Part shown: positions 11,903 through 23,873 of the stretch, one piece after another | How positions within the stretch are numbered: the stretch's first letter is position 1 | Layout: every line of letters starts with the position of its first letter | Origin: Hysterium pulicare CBS 123377 | Taxonomy: Eukaryota; Ascomycota; Dothideomycetes; Hysteriales; Hysteriaceae | Direction of reading: 5' to 3' | NCBI GenBank assembly: GCA_000467715.1 | Contig: AJFK01000685.1 | Span: 29,825-93,824, forward strand | Length of the DNA stretch: 64,000 bases | Position numbers and translations under genes: made by a program | The notes under the pieces: generated by a model | What the model was told of the DNA's origin: nothing | Database searches by the model: none | What the model saw: only the letters and a program-made list of their open reading frames with translations

Positions 11903-12940
11903 ATGCCCAAAACTCCACCCTCGCCGTCACCTCCAGCACGACCTCCCCTCTCAACACTCCTCTCAAAAATCATCCAAGGCGGCGCAGCATGGAGCGATCA
12001 ACTGCATGCAGACCCCCATTCCCTGTCCGCCGCCACCACCATAAAGCGCGCTCTAGACCTAGGCATCCGAGCTTTCGACACCTCACCCTACTATCATCCT
12101 TCTGAACTCATCCTCGGCGCTGCATTTACCTCACCCGAGATCAAGGAGAATTATGCACGCGACGAGTATATCCTCATGACGAAAGTAGGGCGAATAGCTG
12201 CTGATGAATTTGATTATTCGCCCGGGTGGATAAGGAGCAGTGTAGAGAGGTCGTTAGAGAGGTTTCAGACGGGGTATTTGGATGTTGTGTTTTGCCATGA
12301 TGTAGAGTTCGTGAGCGAAGATGAGGCGCTTGCGGCGATTGGGGTTTTGTGGGAGTTTGTTGGGGAGGGGAAGGTTAGGTATGTGGGGATTTCGGGGTAT
12401 CCGATTAAGACTTTGGTACGGGTTGCAAGGTTGGCGAGAGAGAGATTTGGGAGGCCGGTGGATGTGGTGCAGAATTGGGGGCAGGTTACGCTGCAGAATA
12501 CGAGGCTACTGAAGGAGGGGTTACCTGGGCTTCATGAGGCGGGCGTAGAGTGTGCATGTAGTTCAAGTCCTCTCGCTATTGGACTTCTACGGGCAGAAGG
12601 CGTACCGCAAGGGAGTTTGGGAGACTTCCATCCTGCACCGAGAGGACTGCGTGAAGCTGTTTCAAAGGCGGCGGACTGGGTGAAAACAAAGGAGGATAAT
12701 CTTGCTTCTCTGGCTCTTCGTTTCGCTTTCTCGGAGGCGCTGCGGGAAAGGACAGAGAGCCCGTACCTGAGTATCATCATTGGTGCAGGTACCGTCGAGC
12801 AAGTCCAGGATTGCGTAGCAGCGATGGAAAGTGTTGAGCAAGGTCAGGATGATAGTGATGCTGCGCTTGTTCAAGGAGTCAGGGAGATATTAGGCGAGTG
12901 GATTGACTTTAAGTTTCCTAGTCCCCAAGATGGGGAATAA
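11903..12940 (+). CDS. Aldo/keto reductase, D-arabinose 1-dehydrogenase (NAD+) type
   Basis: An intronless frame of 345 residues with the full aldo-keto reductase pattern. The catalytic Asp and Tyr are in the segment FDTSPYYH (about residue 57), the Lys is in LMTKVGR (about 95) and the His is in VFCHDVE (about 131). The cofactor-binding end has IIGAGTVEQV (about 292). The sequence most resembles the yeast Ara2 / L-galactose dehydrogenase branch, which oxidises D-arabinose or related sugars on the route to erythroascorbate. That substrate is inferred from family resemblance. The N-terminus is Pro-rich for about 20 residues before the barrel starts. Codon third positions in the 5' part are C-rich, unlike the G-rich middle, but the frame is clean. 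Confidence 0.88.
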   Translation: MPKTPPSPSPPARPPLSTLLSKIIQGGAAWSDQLHADPHSLSAATTIKRALDLGIRAFDTSPYYHPSELILGAAFTSPEIKENYARDEYILMTKVGRIAADEFDYSPGWIRSSVERSLERFQTGYLDVVFCHDVEFVSEDEALAAIGVLWEFVGEGKVRYVGISGYPIKTLVRVARLARERFGRPVDVVQNWGQVTLQNTRLLKEGLPGLHEAGVECACSSSPLAIGLLRAEGVPQGSLGDFHPAPRGLREAVSKAADWVKTKEDNLASLALRFAFSEALRERTESPYLSIIIGAGTVEQVQDCVAAMESVEQGQDDSDAALVQGVREILGEWIDFKFPSPQDGE

Positions 12941-13235
12941 GGTACCTGGTTATATTAAATCGAAAGTGATTATATCAACCGGATGTCCAGGTCTCATTTT
13001 ACTTCAATCTTGGATTAGGTTTGGAACTTCATGCATATGCGTGAAAATCTATGCGGAGATAGAATACTACCTGTGGTAGAAAATGCTTTTGGAGGAATAT
13101 CGTATCGTCGGAATAAAAGCAGTATAGCTGGTAGCGCTGAACCGTTCTATAAAATGTTTCGTGATACTTGTGTACAGACCAGACGATTCTTCCACCAGCA
13201 ACTAATATTGGATAACCTTGCTCGAGATTGCGTTA

Positions 13236-15197
13236 TCACTCCAAGGTGAAAAAGCACGACGGGATATCGTTCCCTTCCATGACAAGATTCGGATTCGGAC
13301 CATCGACGTAAGCCTCGCCCACAAATATCCACATGGGTCCTTTCGGCCGCAATACAAAAGGCAATTTCCCTCCATTAAGGACCACGACAGCATCTCCGAG
13401 TTGTACCTTCTCTGGCCCAATGGCCAAGTGTCCTCGTTTCGTCAAGAAAAGCCGCCGCTGGGCGCGAAGTTTCGTAACAAACTCTGCCATAACGAGATCG
13501 AACGTCCACCTTATATCAGAATCGTATTTCCTTGCGTAGTAGATGGAATACCCTTCCTGGTCCCGAGGAACGCACATCGGGCGCCGTGCTATTGCTTCCT
13601 GTACAGTAGAAAAGGAGGGGTTGAATTGTGTGAACTCGTCATACTTTATCTCATCAACAGTCAACCGTTCAATACATTGAAATAGTAAGGGCACCGCATC
13701 CGAAATTCTGGTAGCATATTTCTGGTACCAGAAATTGAAATGGTTCGCCTGGGTAAGGCCATGGTCTCCCACATCACTATTGCCGATACTCTCATCCGTG
13801 TTGAGGGATTTTAGAAGAAGGTAGAGATCCCGCAGTAAATATGTTTTAGAAATGTAGCCTTGCAAGCTGAGGGCCAGGTTCTCCCATTTTGTGAGGATAG
13901 AACTGCAGGAATCTTGTTGGAGTAAACTGGTATGTTCTTTACATATGTCAACCTCAGTGACTGTATCATATGCTTTTCCACTGAGAGTCATACGTCCTGG
14001 CCAATTGAAAATTGCTATCTGTGCTGAGTGCTTGCGGATGTTCAGATGATGATTTGTCAAGCACATCGTGCTGAGCAACGATGACAACGTTGGAATGTGA
14101 TAGCCAATACTCCAATCTGGAACCCAGGTTGGCAGGGTGCTCAATGAGTTCTCGTGGCCTGCAGCGCAAAGAATGTCTAAATTAGCATGGTATCTAATGT
14201 GAGAAACGATCAGTCTGCAGTAGACCTGTTGGGGAGAGAGACTATAATCTGCCTACATGAGACTTGAAGGGCCTTCTGTATCTTGTGCTATTCCAAGAAG
14301 TGAAAAGATCTTGTCTTTTGGATCGGTACATTGGCTAAGTCGGGTCGTGTGAAGCAGATCGAGAAGTGGATAACAGTTTTTCGAACGGGTGCGATTCCTA
14401 ATGTCGTCGAGTGCGAAAACATTCCTAAATGTAGGCCTCGTACTGATATGAAGGCCACCAAGGTCAAACGTAGAAATAAACCAGGCTGTTTGAATCAGCT
14501 GAGCCCACGTCGCGACCTCTTCTCCGAGTAAAAGTACGAGCTCACGGGCATTGGCGATTTCCTGAACTATCCACAGTCTCGTGAAGTATGGTCGGTGAAG
14601 AACTTGTCCGAATATACTCCAGATTGGGCTATCATTGGAAGGAAGGAGGTCCCTGAACATCGATTCATGGCCGGTGTCTAACTTGACGCCCTTTTCGGCA
14701 TCTTGAAGAATCTTTATCAAACTGAAATGATTCCAAGTGTCGTCATGAATATTACAATCATTCGATCTACCGAGCCACACATAGACTCTTAAAGCTGACT
14801 GATATATGCTCCTCATGAGCTTGACTTGAGCTGTTCGTTCTTCATGGTCTGCTTGGTTGATGCAAACTGCATCCGCCCAAATCATGCGCTTTTTGGAGAC
14901 ATTTTGGAGACGGAGGAGCGCATCACATAAGTTCACTGTTATTTCAATTTTATGCCCGTTGCAGGTAGCCGATCTGGTGACGGAAGCATCGCCCCAGGCG
15001 TATGACAGCGCTTCAAAGGCTAGGTTGTCGTCGAGTTTAGCAACTATCATCTCGATGTGTAGTTGGGTGTCATCTTGACTCTCTTTTGTCGACGATGGCA
15101 GACGCAAGAGGCGTATTTGGCCAGGTAGAAGGTTTTCGTAGAGCAGCTTTAAAATTCGTAAGCGATCGTTAACACAGGTATGGGAGTAGCTCACCAT
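13236..15197 (-). pseudogene. HET-domain (heterokaryon incompatibility) protein with internal stop
   Basis: Read from ATG at 15197, the frame shows a canonical HET domain: FEALSYAWGD (about residue 57), then IWADAVCINQADHEERTAQV, the segment ending VYVWLG, and RPYFTRLWIVQEI. The frame ends at TAG 14253-14255, after 314 codons. The same frame then continues without interruption for 338 codons to TAA at 13236-13238, starting ADYSLSPQQVYC and including LSTLPTWVPDWS, which is standard HET-protein text (an S-P-x-x-V-Y segment followed by a WVPDWS segment). No intron can remove the TAG while keeping the frame. HET proteins mediate non-self recognition and cell death at hyphal fusion, and loss-of-function alleles are common. 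The truncated first half retains the HET domain and might still be made. Confidence 0.82.
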
Positions 15198-15824
15198 GAG
15201 GTATATGAATGTGAGTTTTCGTAGATGAGAAGAACTTCAAGACGCTCAATTCAAGCATCTAAGCCTTGAATCAACGGTACAGAGAGAAAGCTGAAGGCAG
15301 ATGTGAAATCATGATATGGGAAGACATAGTTAATCTCCCCGCTGTTGGAGTGACCTTGCACTTGTGCAAGATGGCACAGGGTGTAGCCTATGACACTGGC
15401 ATATTGAGGCATTGATATAAAGAAGGCATCGATTTTAGGGAAGTAAACTAGAATAAGTAAATGGATATGCATGCATTTACAGTTCTGCAAATTAGATAAG
15501 TGTGGTTAGCCGCACGGAGGTTTGATGCATGCTACAGAGCTCGAGGACCCGGATAGTTCTATCGAACACTGGCCAAAGGGAGGTACTGGCATCCAGAAGG
15601 TTCACCATTGGCAGATGAGAAACAGGACTGTCATTCTAAGGTAGCAAATGGAGCAGCGGTTGTGCAGACATTGACTTCTAAAGAGTGTTATAGGAGTAAC
15701 AATCTGTTAGTTGCATCACATCTGATGGCCCAAGCTCCTCTAAGTTCTAACTCAGAGAACGTCGACATCCCACCCTTCAACCCCACCACCAACATCTCTT
15801 TACTCGACGGTCAACACCGCAAAC
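15198..15824. promoter_or_regulatory. divergent upstream region of the HET gene and CDC37
   Basis: A 627-bp spacer between head-to-head genes must contain both promoters. I see no clear TATA box or repeated operator, and no coding sequence. Confidence 0.45.
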
Positions 15825-17562
15825 ATGGTCGTGGATTACAGCAAATGGGTATTTTGGCCTCTCTATATCATCTATATACTTTTTACTAACAGCACGACAG
15901 GACGCCCTTGAGCTCAGCGACGACTCCGACATCGAAGTCCACCCAAATGTCGACAAGAAATCCTTCATCCGCGCCAAACAAGCCCAGATCCACCAAGAGC
16001 GTGACCGGCGACGGCACCAAATAAAGACGCTTCAATACGAACGCATAATCAATGATGGCCTCATCCTCCGAATCGACCGTCTACTTACGGCACTCAAATC
16101 CCACAAGGCTAGCTCACAGAGCCCGGATGCCCTGGTATTCCAGTCACTGATGGAGAGTGCGGTCGACCCGGCCGAAGATCAGCCTCCGCCTCCACCGGAG
16201 GGTGTACACGACCAGATCAAGGATAAACCGACATACTCGAAGATGATGGCTGCGTTGGTGGATCAGGTCAAGAAAGAGGTGGATGAATCGAAGACGGAAG
16301 ACAGATTAAATAAGTTTATTGAGGAGATAGAGTCACACAGGTCCAAAGTAGCGGGTTTACAAAAGGAGTTATTCGCGAAGTTGGCGGAGCTGGAAAAGGA
16401 AGAGAAGAGGCACATTACGAGCGATGACATAAAGACTGGATTCGATTATTCAAACGTGAGTCTACCTATGTTCTAGTCTGAGGTTGATACTAATGACTCC
16501 CGTACCAGGTATCGAAGCAAGCACAACAAGCCGCAGCCGCGTCAGCCTCCTCAAGCAAACCTACCGAAACCGTTGAACTTCTCAACCCACCGAAGCGAGA
16601 ACCTCTATACCGCGCGGATACAGGCCAATCTTCCGGCGCGGATGGCGATGTCGAGGAAGGGAGTGCCATTGATGATGACTCCGTGGAGGCAAGTCCGTTA
16701 GCGAAGGAATTCGCAAATATCAAAATCGGGGACTATCATGCATGTCTACAGTTCATATCTCAACACCCGCAGATTCTCAAGGAGAAAGAGACGGACGGCC
16801 TGCTTGTTGAAGCTTTCAATAGCGAGCTAGATGGGAAGCCAAAGCACGCAAAGCAGTGCGTACACCAGGCACTCCTGATACAATACTGCAGACAACTAGG
16901 TGGACAACAAGGGGTCGGCCTATTCTTTAAACGGTACGTGATTCATACTTCGCCCCCAGCTCCTCTTATTTTCCAGCCTTCCACAGCCTTGAAAAGCATA
17001 CTGATTCTTTCCCAGAATAACAACAAAAGACCACCAAGCCTCGACCCTCTTCCACGACGACGTAAACCAAACCTACCACCGCATCCACACCCGCGCCGCC
17101 GAAATCAAAGCCGAACGAGCCGCAAACCCCCAATCCAACGACGCAGTCGAACAAATCCAACTCCACGCCGTAGACCCCAACACCACCATCAACATCGTCG
17201 TGCCCCCTCCCGCCCCCACATCCTCCGACCCCACCGAGCGTGAAATCCAAGAAGGGCAACGAGCTATCTTCGAAACATTCCCGCCGGGTTTGCAACGCGC
17301 GCTGGAGAGCGGCAAGTTGGATGAGGTGAATAAAGTGCTGGCGAAGATGAGTGTGGAGGAGGCGGAGGAGGTGGTTGGGAAGTTGGGGGATGGAGGGATG
17401 TTGAGTTTGGAGGAGGGCGTTATTGATGCCACGACTGAGGAGGGGAAGAAGACTATGGAGGAGATTGAGAAGACGGGACGCATGCCTGGGCAGGAGGTTG
17501 CGGGGTCCAGTTCTATGGAGGGGGTTGTGGATGAGGGGATGTTGGCGGGGGATCCGGAGTAG
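15825..17562 (+). CDS. CDC37: Hsp90 co-chaperone Cdc37
   Basis: Four exons (15825-15848, 15901-16455, 16509-16933, 17016-17562) join to 516 residues. The start MVVDYSKWD is the invariant N-terminus of Cdc37, where phosphorylation of a nearby serine controls kinase handling; DSDIEVHPNVDKKSF follows. The charged coiled-coil N-terminal domain leads to a middle Hsp90-binding domain (FANIKIGDYHACLQFI, then LIQYCRQLGG...VGLFFKR) and a C-terminal helical domain ending in acidic, Gly-rich sequence. Cdc37 delivers protein kinases to Hsp90 in the cytosol. Exon 1 is only 8 codons, as in many fungal orthologues. All splice phases agree and there is no lesion. Confidence 0.96.
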
Positions 17563-17987
17563 AGGGTGGGATTGGGGGAAGTAGAGTGTAGTTGTAACAA
17601 ACTTCTTATACGGCATGTAGATGATTAAGGAATAGGTCAACTGGCAGATTGCCGCTCGCTTGTTTGCTTGATTACTTATCAGTGTATAAAGGAGATGTAT
17701 TTTTCGCACTCAAAGGATACTATGTCTGATTAAAGAACTCCTTTGGAATACTCCCAACCTATCGCCATGCACTTAAAGACTCCTTACAATGTACACCCGG
17801 TATTATAGTGTCCATTGCCTCCATTTCGTATCCATCCAGGCCAATAAGATGCAGAACCTCGGCCTCCCAAACAGCATTCCATGTCCACCATATCCACCAA
17901 CACGAAGAGCCCTTCCACATGTCTTCGCATACAACTGTATAGCATACCTCCACATGCAGATCCTCCTCCTCTCAAAACTCCGCAAGC
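17563..17987. other. convergent intergenic region (CDC37 / RTT103 3' ends)
   Basis: This holds the two 3' regions. Overlapping short frames of 60-110 codons on both strands have no recognisable content. Confidence 0.6.
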
Positions 17988-19523
17988 TCATCCCTCCAAC
18001 ATACCCACAACCTCAGCATCAATCCCCGCCAAATCCTCATCCCCCGCAAAAGCCGCAAACTCATCCTCCGCCTTACTCCTACTCATCTTCCTCTTCTTAT
18101 ACGACCCCGGCGCCCCAGCACCCGTATAAGCCCCGTTAACACCCACACTAACCATATTTTCGCTTCGTCCATGCGTCAAGCTACTCAAGAGATCGGCGCC
18201 CGCGCCCGCAATGGGGATGGCACTTGGTTTGCCGATTGCGGTGGCTGTAGGGGTGAAGTTTGCTGTTGAGGGAGGGAAAGTGGCGGGAGCGGGGATGGGT
18301 TCCATGGGGTTGGCGATTGGTTCGTGGAAGACGTCGTCTGGGATATCGGGTGCGAAATCTGGTTTCGGAGAGCCGGTGGGCGTGAACGATTCCATGGGTG
18401 GTGGAGTCAGTTCCTCAACGTCCGGACGCGGTGGCTCGATTTCATTTGAGGAGGTGTGATTTGCGGATATGGGAGTTGAGGATATGGCGGCTGTTTCGGC
18501 GGCAGATAAACCCTTCATGATGGCATCTTCTACGTCTCTTTTTCTGCCCTCGATGGCGATTTTCCGAGATGCTAGTTCGGCGCGCTGGGATTCTTCTTGG
18601 GCGAGAGTGGTTTTGTGGTCTCCGAGCATCTTCTCTAATCCTGCCACCAGCGCCTGTCGCGCTTTTATGCTCTCCGCAACGGCACCCTCAGCATTGGCAA
18701 GGCTCTTGAGGAGCGTCGCGAGGCGTGCGGCGTGGACTGGTGGTGTGGGGACTGCATTTTTGGGGTTTGTCAACTTGTCGTACTCTTCGTTCGCGGTGGT
18801 AGCAGAAGGCTTAGATGTCACTTCGGCTTTCGTGAGGGCCGTCTGCAGAGGGATGAGAGGTTGGAGCTCGCTGGGGGCCGCCGGGCCGGGGGAAGAAAAG
18901 AGAGACCCGCCCAGGGCAGGTTTACGACCTGAGGTGCGGCTGCGATCGACTTCTGCGAGCGGGTTAGTCGAATGAACGGAATCGATTTGGAAATTGGAGA
19001 CGCAGACGTACCGTCAATCGACTTTTCAATTGACTCCTGGACTGGTAGATCAAAGATCTGCCGTTGTCGCCATACTTCAATGACCCTTCGTATTTTTTGC
19101 TGTATATCGCTCGATGCACCTCTGTATGCTGCCGTAGCTCCTTCTGCAATTATTGGAGAGTACGCATTGACGAACTCGTTCTTCTTGCGGAGCTTGGATT
19201 GCTGGACGACCTCTGAATAGAAAAATCAGCAACCATGCCCGCGAACAACCAAAGGAAATGTTATTTACCATTAGCTAGGTAGATGAGGTTGAGTTTTTTA
19301 CTCGGTGTCGAGTCTTTGAGTCTCTGCATCCACAACTGGGCAGTGCGGTCCGCATGTCTCCTGCAGCGCATCCATCGTTAGATACATGTTGGGAAAGATG
19401 AAACTGGCAAGATGATGAACTGTACCTATGGAACATGATCCACTGGGCGACGGAGACGATGCCCTCCTGCGTCTCATTGAGGGCGGAGAGCTTCGCTTTC
19501 ACAGCATCATCCGTGAAGGCCAT
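17988..19523 (-). CDS. RTT103: CID-domain transcription-termination factor, Rtt103-like
   Basis: Four exons read from 19523 (19426-19523, 19269-19360, 19012-19212, 17988-18952) give 451 residues. Residues 1 to about 135 form a CID domain that binds the RNA polymerase II C-terminal repeat: MAFTDDAVKAKLSALNETQE, then SVAQWIMFHRRHA, KKLNLIYLANEVVQQS, and VIEVWRQRQIF. A central coiled coil (about 190-260, ANAEGAVAESIKARQAL) is followed by a Pro/Ser-rich tail that ends in a basic KKRKMSRSKAEDEF patch, probably a nuclear signal. Rtt103 recruits the Rat1 exonuclease during transcription termination. It is divergent from WBP1, with 311 bp between the start codons. Confidence 0.92.
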
Positions 19524-19834
19524 AGCTCATCAACATTCACTTCAAGGAATGGTGCTGACTTCAAATTGCTTGTCCGCAATGAAGAGTGTCAAGTGTGCTG
19601 CAGTCTATATGTGAATGTCCTATGAAACACTCTTGGATGTTATTGTTGTTGGCAAAGATGCATTGGCCTCGTGCTCTGATTCGAAGCTCCACGATCGAAG
19701 CTACCCGCCAAGCCTTTTACGGAAGATTGATTTCTCCGAAGCCGCGCAAGTCTTGGCAAATGCATACGTCTCCGTTTATGCTGCAATGCGAAGCAACAAG
19801 TGCTCAACTACAACAGCTGCATTTTCTTGTCACA
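19524..19834. promoter_or_regulatory. bidirectional promoter region RTT103 / WBP1
   Basis: A spacer of 311 bp separates the start codons of two divergent housekeeping genes, so it must hold both core promoters and 5' UTRs. No TATA box is obvious. Confidence 0.55.
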
Positions 19835-21379
19835 ATGCGCTGGACCCTTTCTTTCCTGCTATTGCCATTGCTGGGAGTGGTGCAGGCATTGAGTTCCAGT
19901 GGAAGCCGATTATTAGTTGTGCTCGAGGAATTGAGCGAGAAGGCCAAGTATGAGGCATTCTGGGGGGATCTCACTTGTGTGTATTTTCAGTTTTTTAAAC
20001 CACCACCTGGACTTCTAGTCTCTCTGTGGCCCTATAGTGCTAATTATCATACTTGACAGCTCGAGGATTCTCTCTATCATTCGAATCTCCAAAGAATGAG
20101 AAATTGTCACTCTTCAGGCACGGCGAGCGCGCATACGACCACCTCATCCTCTTCCCTCCCAAATCCAAAGGCTTCGGACCAAACCTAACACCGAACAACC
20201 TCCTCGATTTCCTCAAGAAGGAAGGGAATATCCTCTTAACGCTATCCTCCGAACACCCCACCCCGAGCGCCATCGTTTCGCTTCTACTGGAGCTCGACAT
20301 TAGCCTACCTACAGATCGTAACGCTTTGGTCGTGGACCACTTCAATTACGATGCATCATCCGCGGCCGATAAACATGATGTTCTTCTCCTACCTCACCCC
20401 AAGTCAGTCCGATCGGATTTGAGGAATTTCTTTGCAGGCGAGGGCCTGATTGCTGTTCCTCGAGCCGTGGGACAGACCCTTGGAAATAATAGCCCGCTCC
20501 TTACACCCATTCTCCGAGCTCCTAAAACCGCATACAGCTACAATCCAAAGGAAGAGGTGGATATCGTGGAGGACCCATTCGCTGTTGGCGAGCAGCTTTC
20601 ACTCGTTTCTGCTGTGCAAGCTCGCAACTCCGCACGCTTGACGGTTTTGGGATCTGTTGAGATGCTGCAGAATGAGTGGTTTAATGCCAAGGTTACATCT
20701 AGTGGAAAGAAAGTCCAGACTTCCAACAGGGAGTTCGCCAAGCAGCTGTCGGCCTGGACGTTCAAGGAGTTAGGCGTGCTCAAGGTTGGGAAGCTCCAGC
20801 ACTATCTGGATGAAGGGAAGAGCAAGACGCCCGCCAATAATGAGAGCGCTCTCGGCGTCCCAGAGAACAACCCCACGATCTACCGAATCAAGAACGATGT
20901 GGTAAGTTCCCGTTCTTATATATTACCGCAATGTAGCTAATAGTTGGCATCAGCATTTTACAGTCGAACTCTCCGAATACCACTACGGCCATCTCACCCC
21001 CTTCATTCCCCCAGCAGGCGACAACGTCCAACTAGAATTCACAATGCTCTCCCCCTTCCACCGCCTCAACCTCTCGCCCATCTCCCAAACCGCCAACAGC
21101 ACCATCTTCGGTACTTCATTCACCCTCCCAGACCAACACGGCATCTTCAACTTCCGCGTCAACTACAAGCGCCCTTTCCTCACCACCGTCGACGAGAAAA
21201 GGCAAGTCACCGTCAGACATTTCGCTCATGACGAGTACCCCCGGAGTTGGGAGATCAGTGGAGCGTGGGTGTGGATTGGAGGGATTTGGGTTACGGTTGC
21301 TGCATGGGTGGGTTTTGTGGCGGTTTGGTTGTATAGTGAGGCTACGGATAGGAGGGCAGGGGCCAAGAAGACCCAGTAG
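19835..21379 (+). CDS. WBP1: Oligosaccharyltransferase 48-kDa subunit (Wbp1/OST48)
   Basis: Three exons (19835-19976, 20060-20901, 20954-21379) give 469 residues. A signal peptide (MRWTLSFLLLPLLGVVQAL) is followed by the N-terminal GIFT-like domain (LLVVLEELSEK, RGFSLSFESPKNEKLSLF, YDHLILFPPKSKGFG). The lumenal core has VGEQLSLVSAVQARNSAR and the conserved WTFKELGVLKV. The C-terminus has one membrane helix (ISGAWVWIGGIWVTVAAWVG) and a short cytosolic tail with basic residues (TDRRAGAKKTQ). Wbp1 is an essential ER subunit of the N-glycosylation complex. Phases at both introns keep the frame and the length fits the family. Confidence 0.95.
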
Positions 21380-22648
21380 ATATGTACCTATAAGGGAGTT
21401 TGATTTTTGGGAGTGTGGTTTTGGAATTAGAATTTATTGTGGGAATGGATATGTGTATTATGGAACTTACAAAAAGTCTTTTCTAGATACTAGGGGTGGG
21501 TTGTGTGCGTTATGACACTTCCATGAACTACAAACTTTCCCAATCACCTTTCGTAAAGCGAAGGCCGTTGCTAAGCAAAGTTGAAGAAGGAATAACTGCA
21601 ATCAACGGACAAACTAACGGTTTCAGGCGTATCTGTATCACAGGTGCCAAAAACAAGTCCACCTGCACCCATGGCATGCAATCTAATGTACGAGCCCCTT
21701 GGTGAACAGGGGTGAGCTGTCTTGGGTCGGCAAGCACAACGTGACGTGCGCACCCGCACCGTACAGAGGCTTTCGACTACATAGAGATTCGTAACTGTGA
21801 TAGAAGCATCTATGATAAGATTGCAACTGAACTGCGTGCTTTACTCTCATTCTCAAGACAAAATGAGATGATCTCTTGCCGCTAGACAGGGTAAAATCTG
21901 ACGTGTCTACTTCCTGAGCTTCTTCGGAATGACCGCTTACAAGCGCGTCTCTCTCGAAGTAGATGCCTTGCATCAGGGAAAGCTGACACCCTCCGGCTGG
22001 GAACCAATCCACTGTGATTGGGAGTAGAAAAGGTTGGGAGGATACACGGTTCCAAACGTACATATAGAAGAACATCACCAGAGCTAGCGCGCTAAGCTTA
22101 TTTTTCAATGTCTCGTAATTCTTCAAAAACATTCTTAATTCTGAGTAATCCGCAAATGGTTCTCTTTTTGCTAGGACGTGGATGTCTTTTAGAAGCATAC
22201 ATATTATACGTTAACAGCGCCACACGACCAATAAGGTGATACGCCTGCGGCAATGAAGTACACTTGATTTCACTAACTCCAATAACTTAGACCATGCTCG
22301 CGTCATTTCATCGACTATCTTCTAAGCCTTCTCATTTAGAATCACTCCCTTGTGCAGCCTTCTAGGCTTGGGCCTATTGAGCGGGTTATTGGAGATAGGC
22401 TTGGAAAAAAGAGATGGATCAACTATACCTCACAAACACGGCATTCTTCGTCTGTCAGATGTATCATGTTCTGGGTGGTGCATATAGTTTGATGGGCGGT
22501 GCAGTAGCCTTTCGCCTTGTCGTATCGACAATTGCCCTTGTTCTTCTTAGGACAATGTATGAGTCGTTGAGGCACCCTTTTTTGGCATTTGTATTCGCTG
22601 GAGTGGTAGGGTAGACTGGGGGGATACTTGAAACCCCACTTTTACAAC
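21380..22648. other. intergenic stretch, no supported gene
   Basis: This is a convergent spacer between WBP1 and the phosphotransferase gene. The longest frame (21683-22198, minus, 171 codons) has one hydrophobic stretch but no recognisable domain, no good start context and no splice support. I leave it uncalled. Confidence 0.5.
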
Positions 22649-23873
22649 TCATGAAGTTTCCGTACCTTCATCAATACGTTTGAGTGACTGGCGTATTTCA
22701 TTCCATTCCTGCAGCATCGCCTCCGCCTCGTCCACGTCTTCCGAGCTTCGTATACCATCAATAGCAAAGCGCACAAGTCGCCTCGCCAATCGGTAAGCAG
22801 GCGAGTATGCATATCGTAGGTAATATGGCCCAGCAGCCTCCTCGAAAAGGGTTTTCAGCTCTTGGCCTTCCGTAGTGGGAGGAGTATGCTGTCCGCTCGT
22901 CTTCGTCCTCGTCGTCGTTCCAAGCCCATATCCACAGGGGCGGCCCGCACGATACAAAGCTGGGGGCGAAAACAGCACTATCCCAGTCCAGAATGCCTGT
23001 GATACTGGGCGGATGATCTCCCACCTTGCTAATCAAGATGTTACGAGGTGCCAGGTCCAGATGACATAAAGAGATCTGATTGTCTGAGAACCAACCATCT
23101 ACATCCACCTCTGAGACCATCGTGACAAATTGATCGATGAGCTTCGGCCGGAGAGAGTCCGAGGGGTGTTGCTTCACACCATCAGCCTTGCGAGCATGGA
23201 AGTTGGCCACAAGCATTTCCCGTGTGCTCTGAGTTGCGGGCAAATCGCTGTACACAGACGGTGGCTGAGTCTCTGTACAAAAAAAAGGTATGACATGCAG
23301 TGTCGCCTCGAGGGTTTTGTCATTGGGTGGAAGAACCAGCTTACCCGCAACCTGGCTCTTCACAAACAGCATGAGATGGAAAACGCGTCCCAGCTCGCTC
23401 GCAATTCTGCATTTGCCCAGGTGATGCAGGTCAGGAAAAGAAGAGTATAGATCGCGTCCCGAAAGGCGTGTTTGAACCATATAAGGACTCCCCAATTTAT
23501 TGTTCTCCGTCTCATCGAATGCCAAAACATCTGGGACTGGAATTCCTCCATGCTGGCGTACAAAGCGCAAGGCTGCGACATCGCGATCCAACTGTGCCGC
23601 ATCGAATCGTGGGATGCGTAGAATGTATTGGATTTTCTCAAGCTGCCCATCCGGCTCCTTCGAGATACCAATGATGCGGTTGAACCCTCCGCCTGGCATT
23701 CTCTCAATGGATATTTCATCTGGAGGTGTTTCAGCCCATAAACTCTGGGCAAATTCTAGGACGCGGACGCGGAAGGTTTCAAACGGCTGTTGATCGTATA
23801 TTACAGATGATGAGGGCGAATCAGAATCAGACTGTTCAGCTTCTGGGCCGGAAGCGGGCACTGACTGTGACAT
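22649..23873 (-). pseudogene. APH-type (aminoglycoside/choline kinase-like) phosphotransferase, frameshifted
   Basis: The gene starts at ATG 23873 (MSQSVPASG) and shows the fungal APH kinase fold. It has a Gly-rich loop (GGGFNRIIGI), ILRIPRF, a catalytic H-L-D-L-A-P-R-N loop and the metal-binding G-I-L-D-W-D. The C-terminal helices PPLWIWAWNDDEDEDE and HTPPTTEGQELKTLFEEA belong together but lie in different frames. The switch falls between about 22885 and 22900, too short for an intron. The length from start to stop is one base more than a multiple of three, which fits a single-base insertion; repaired length would be about 407 residues. Fungal members are abundant and mostly of unknown substrate. 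The active-site residues lie upstream of the lesion, so a protein with an altered tail is possible. Confidence 0.8.

Noticed and set aside
14145-14253. Intron in the HET gene that would remove the TAG
   Set aside because: The only acceptor-like AGs either shift the frame or delete conserved text (DYSLSPQQVYC...) that reads through in frame.
21683-22198. 171-codon minus-strand frame with one hydrophobic stretch
   Set aside because: It has no recognisable family, no splice signals and no start context, and it lies in a convergent spacer.
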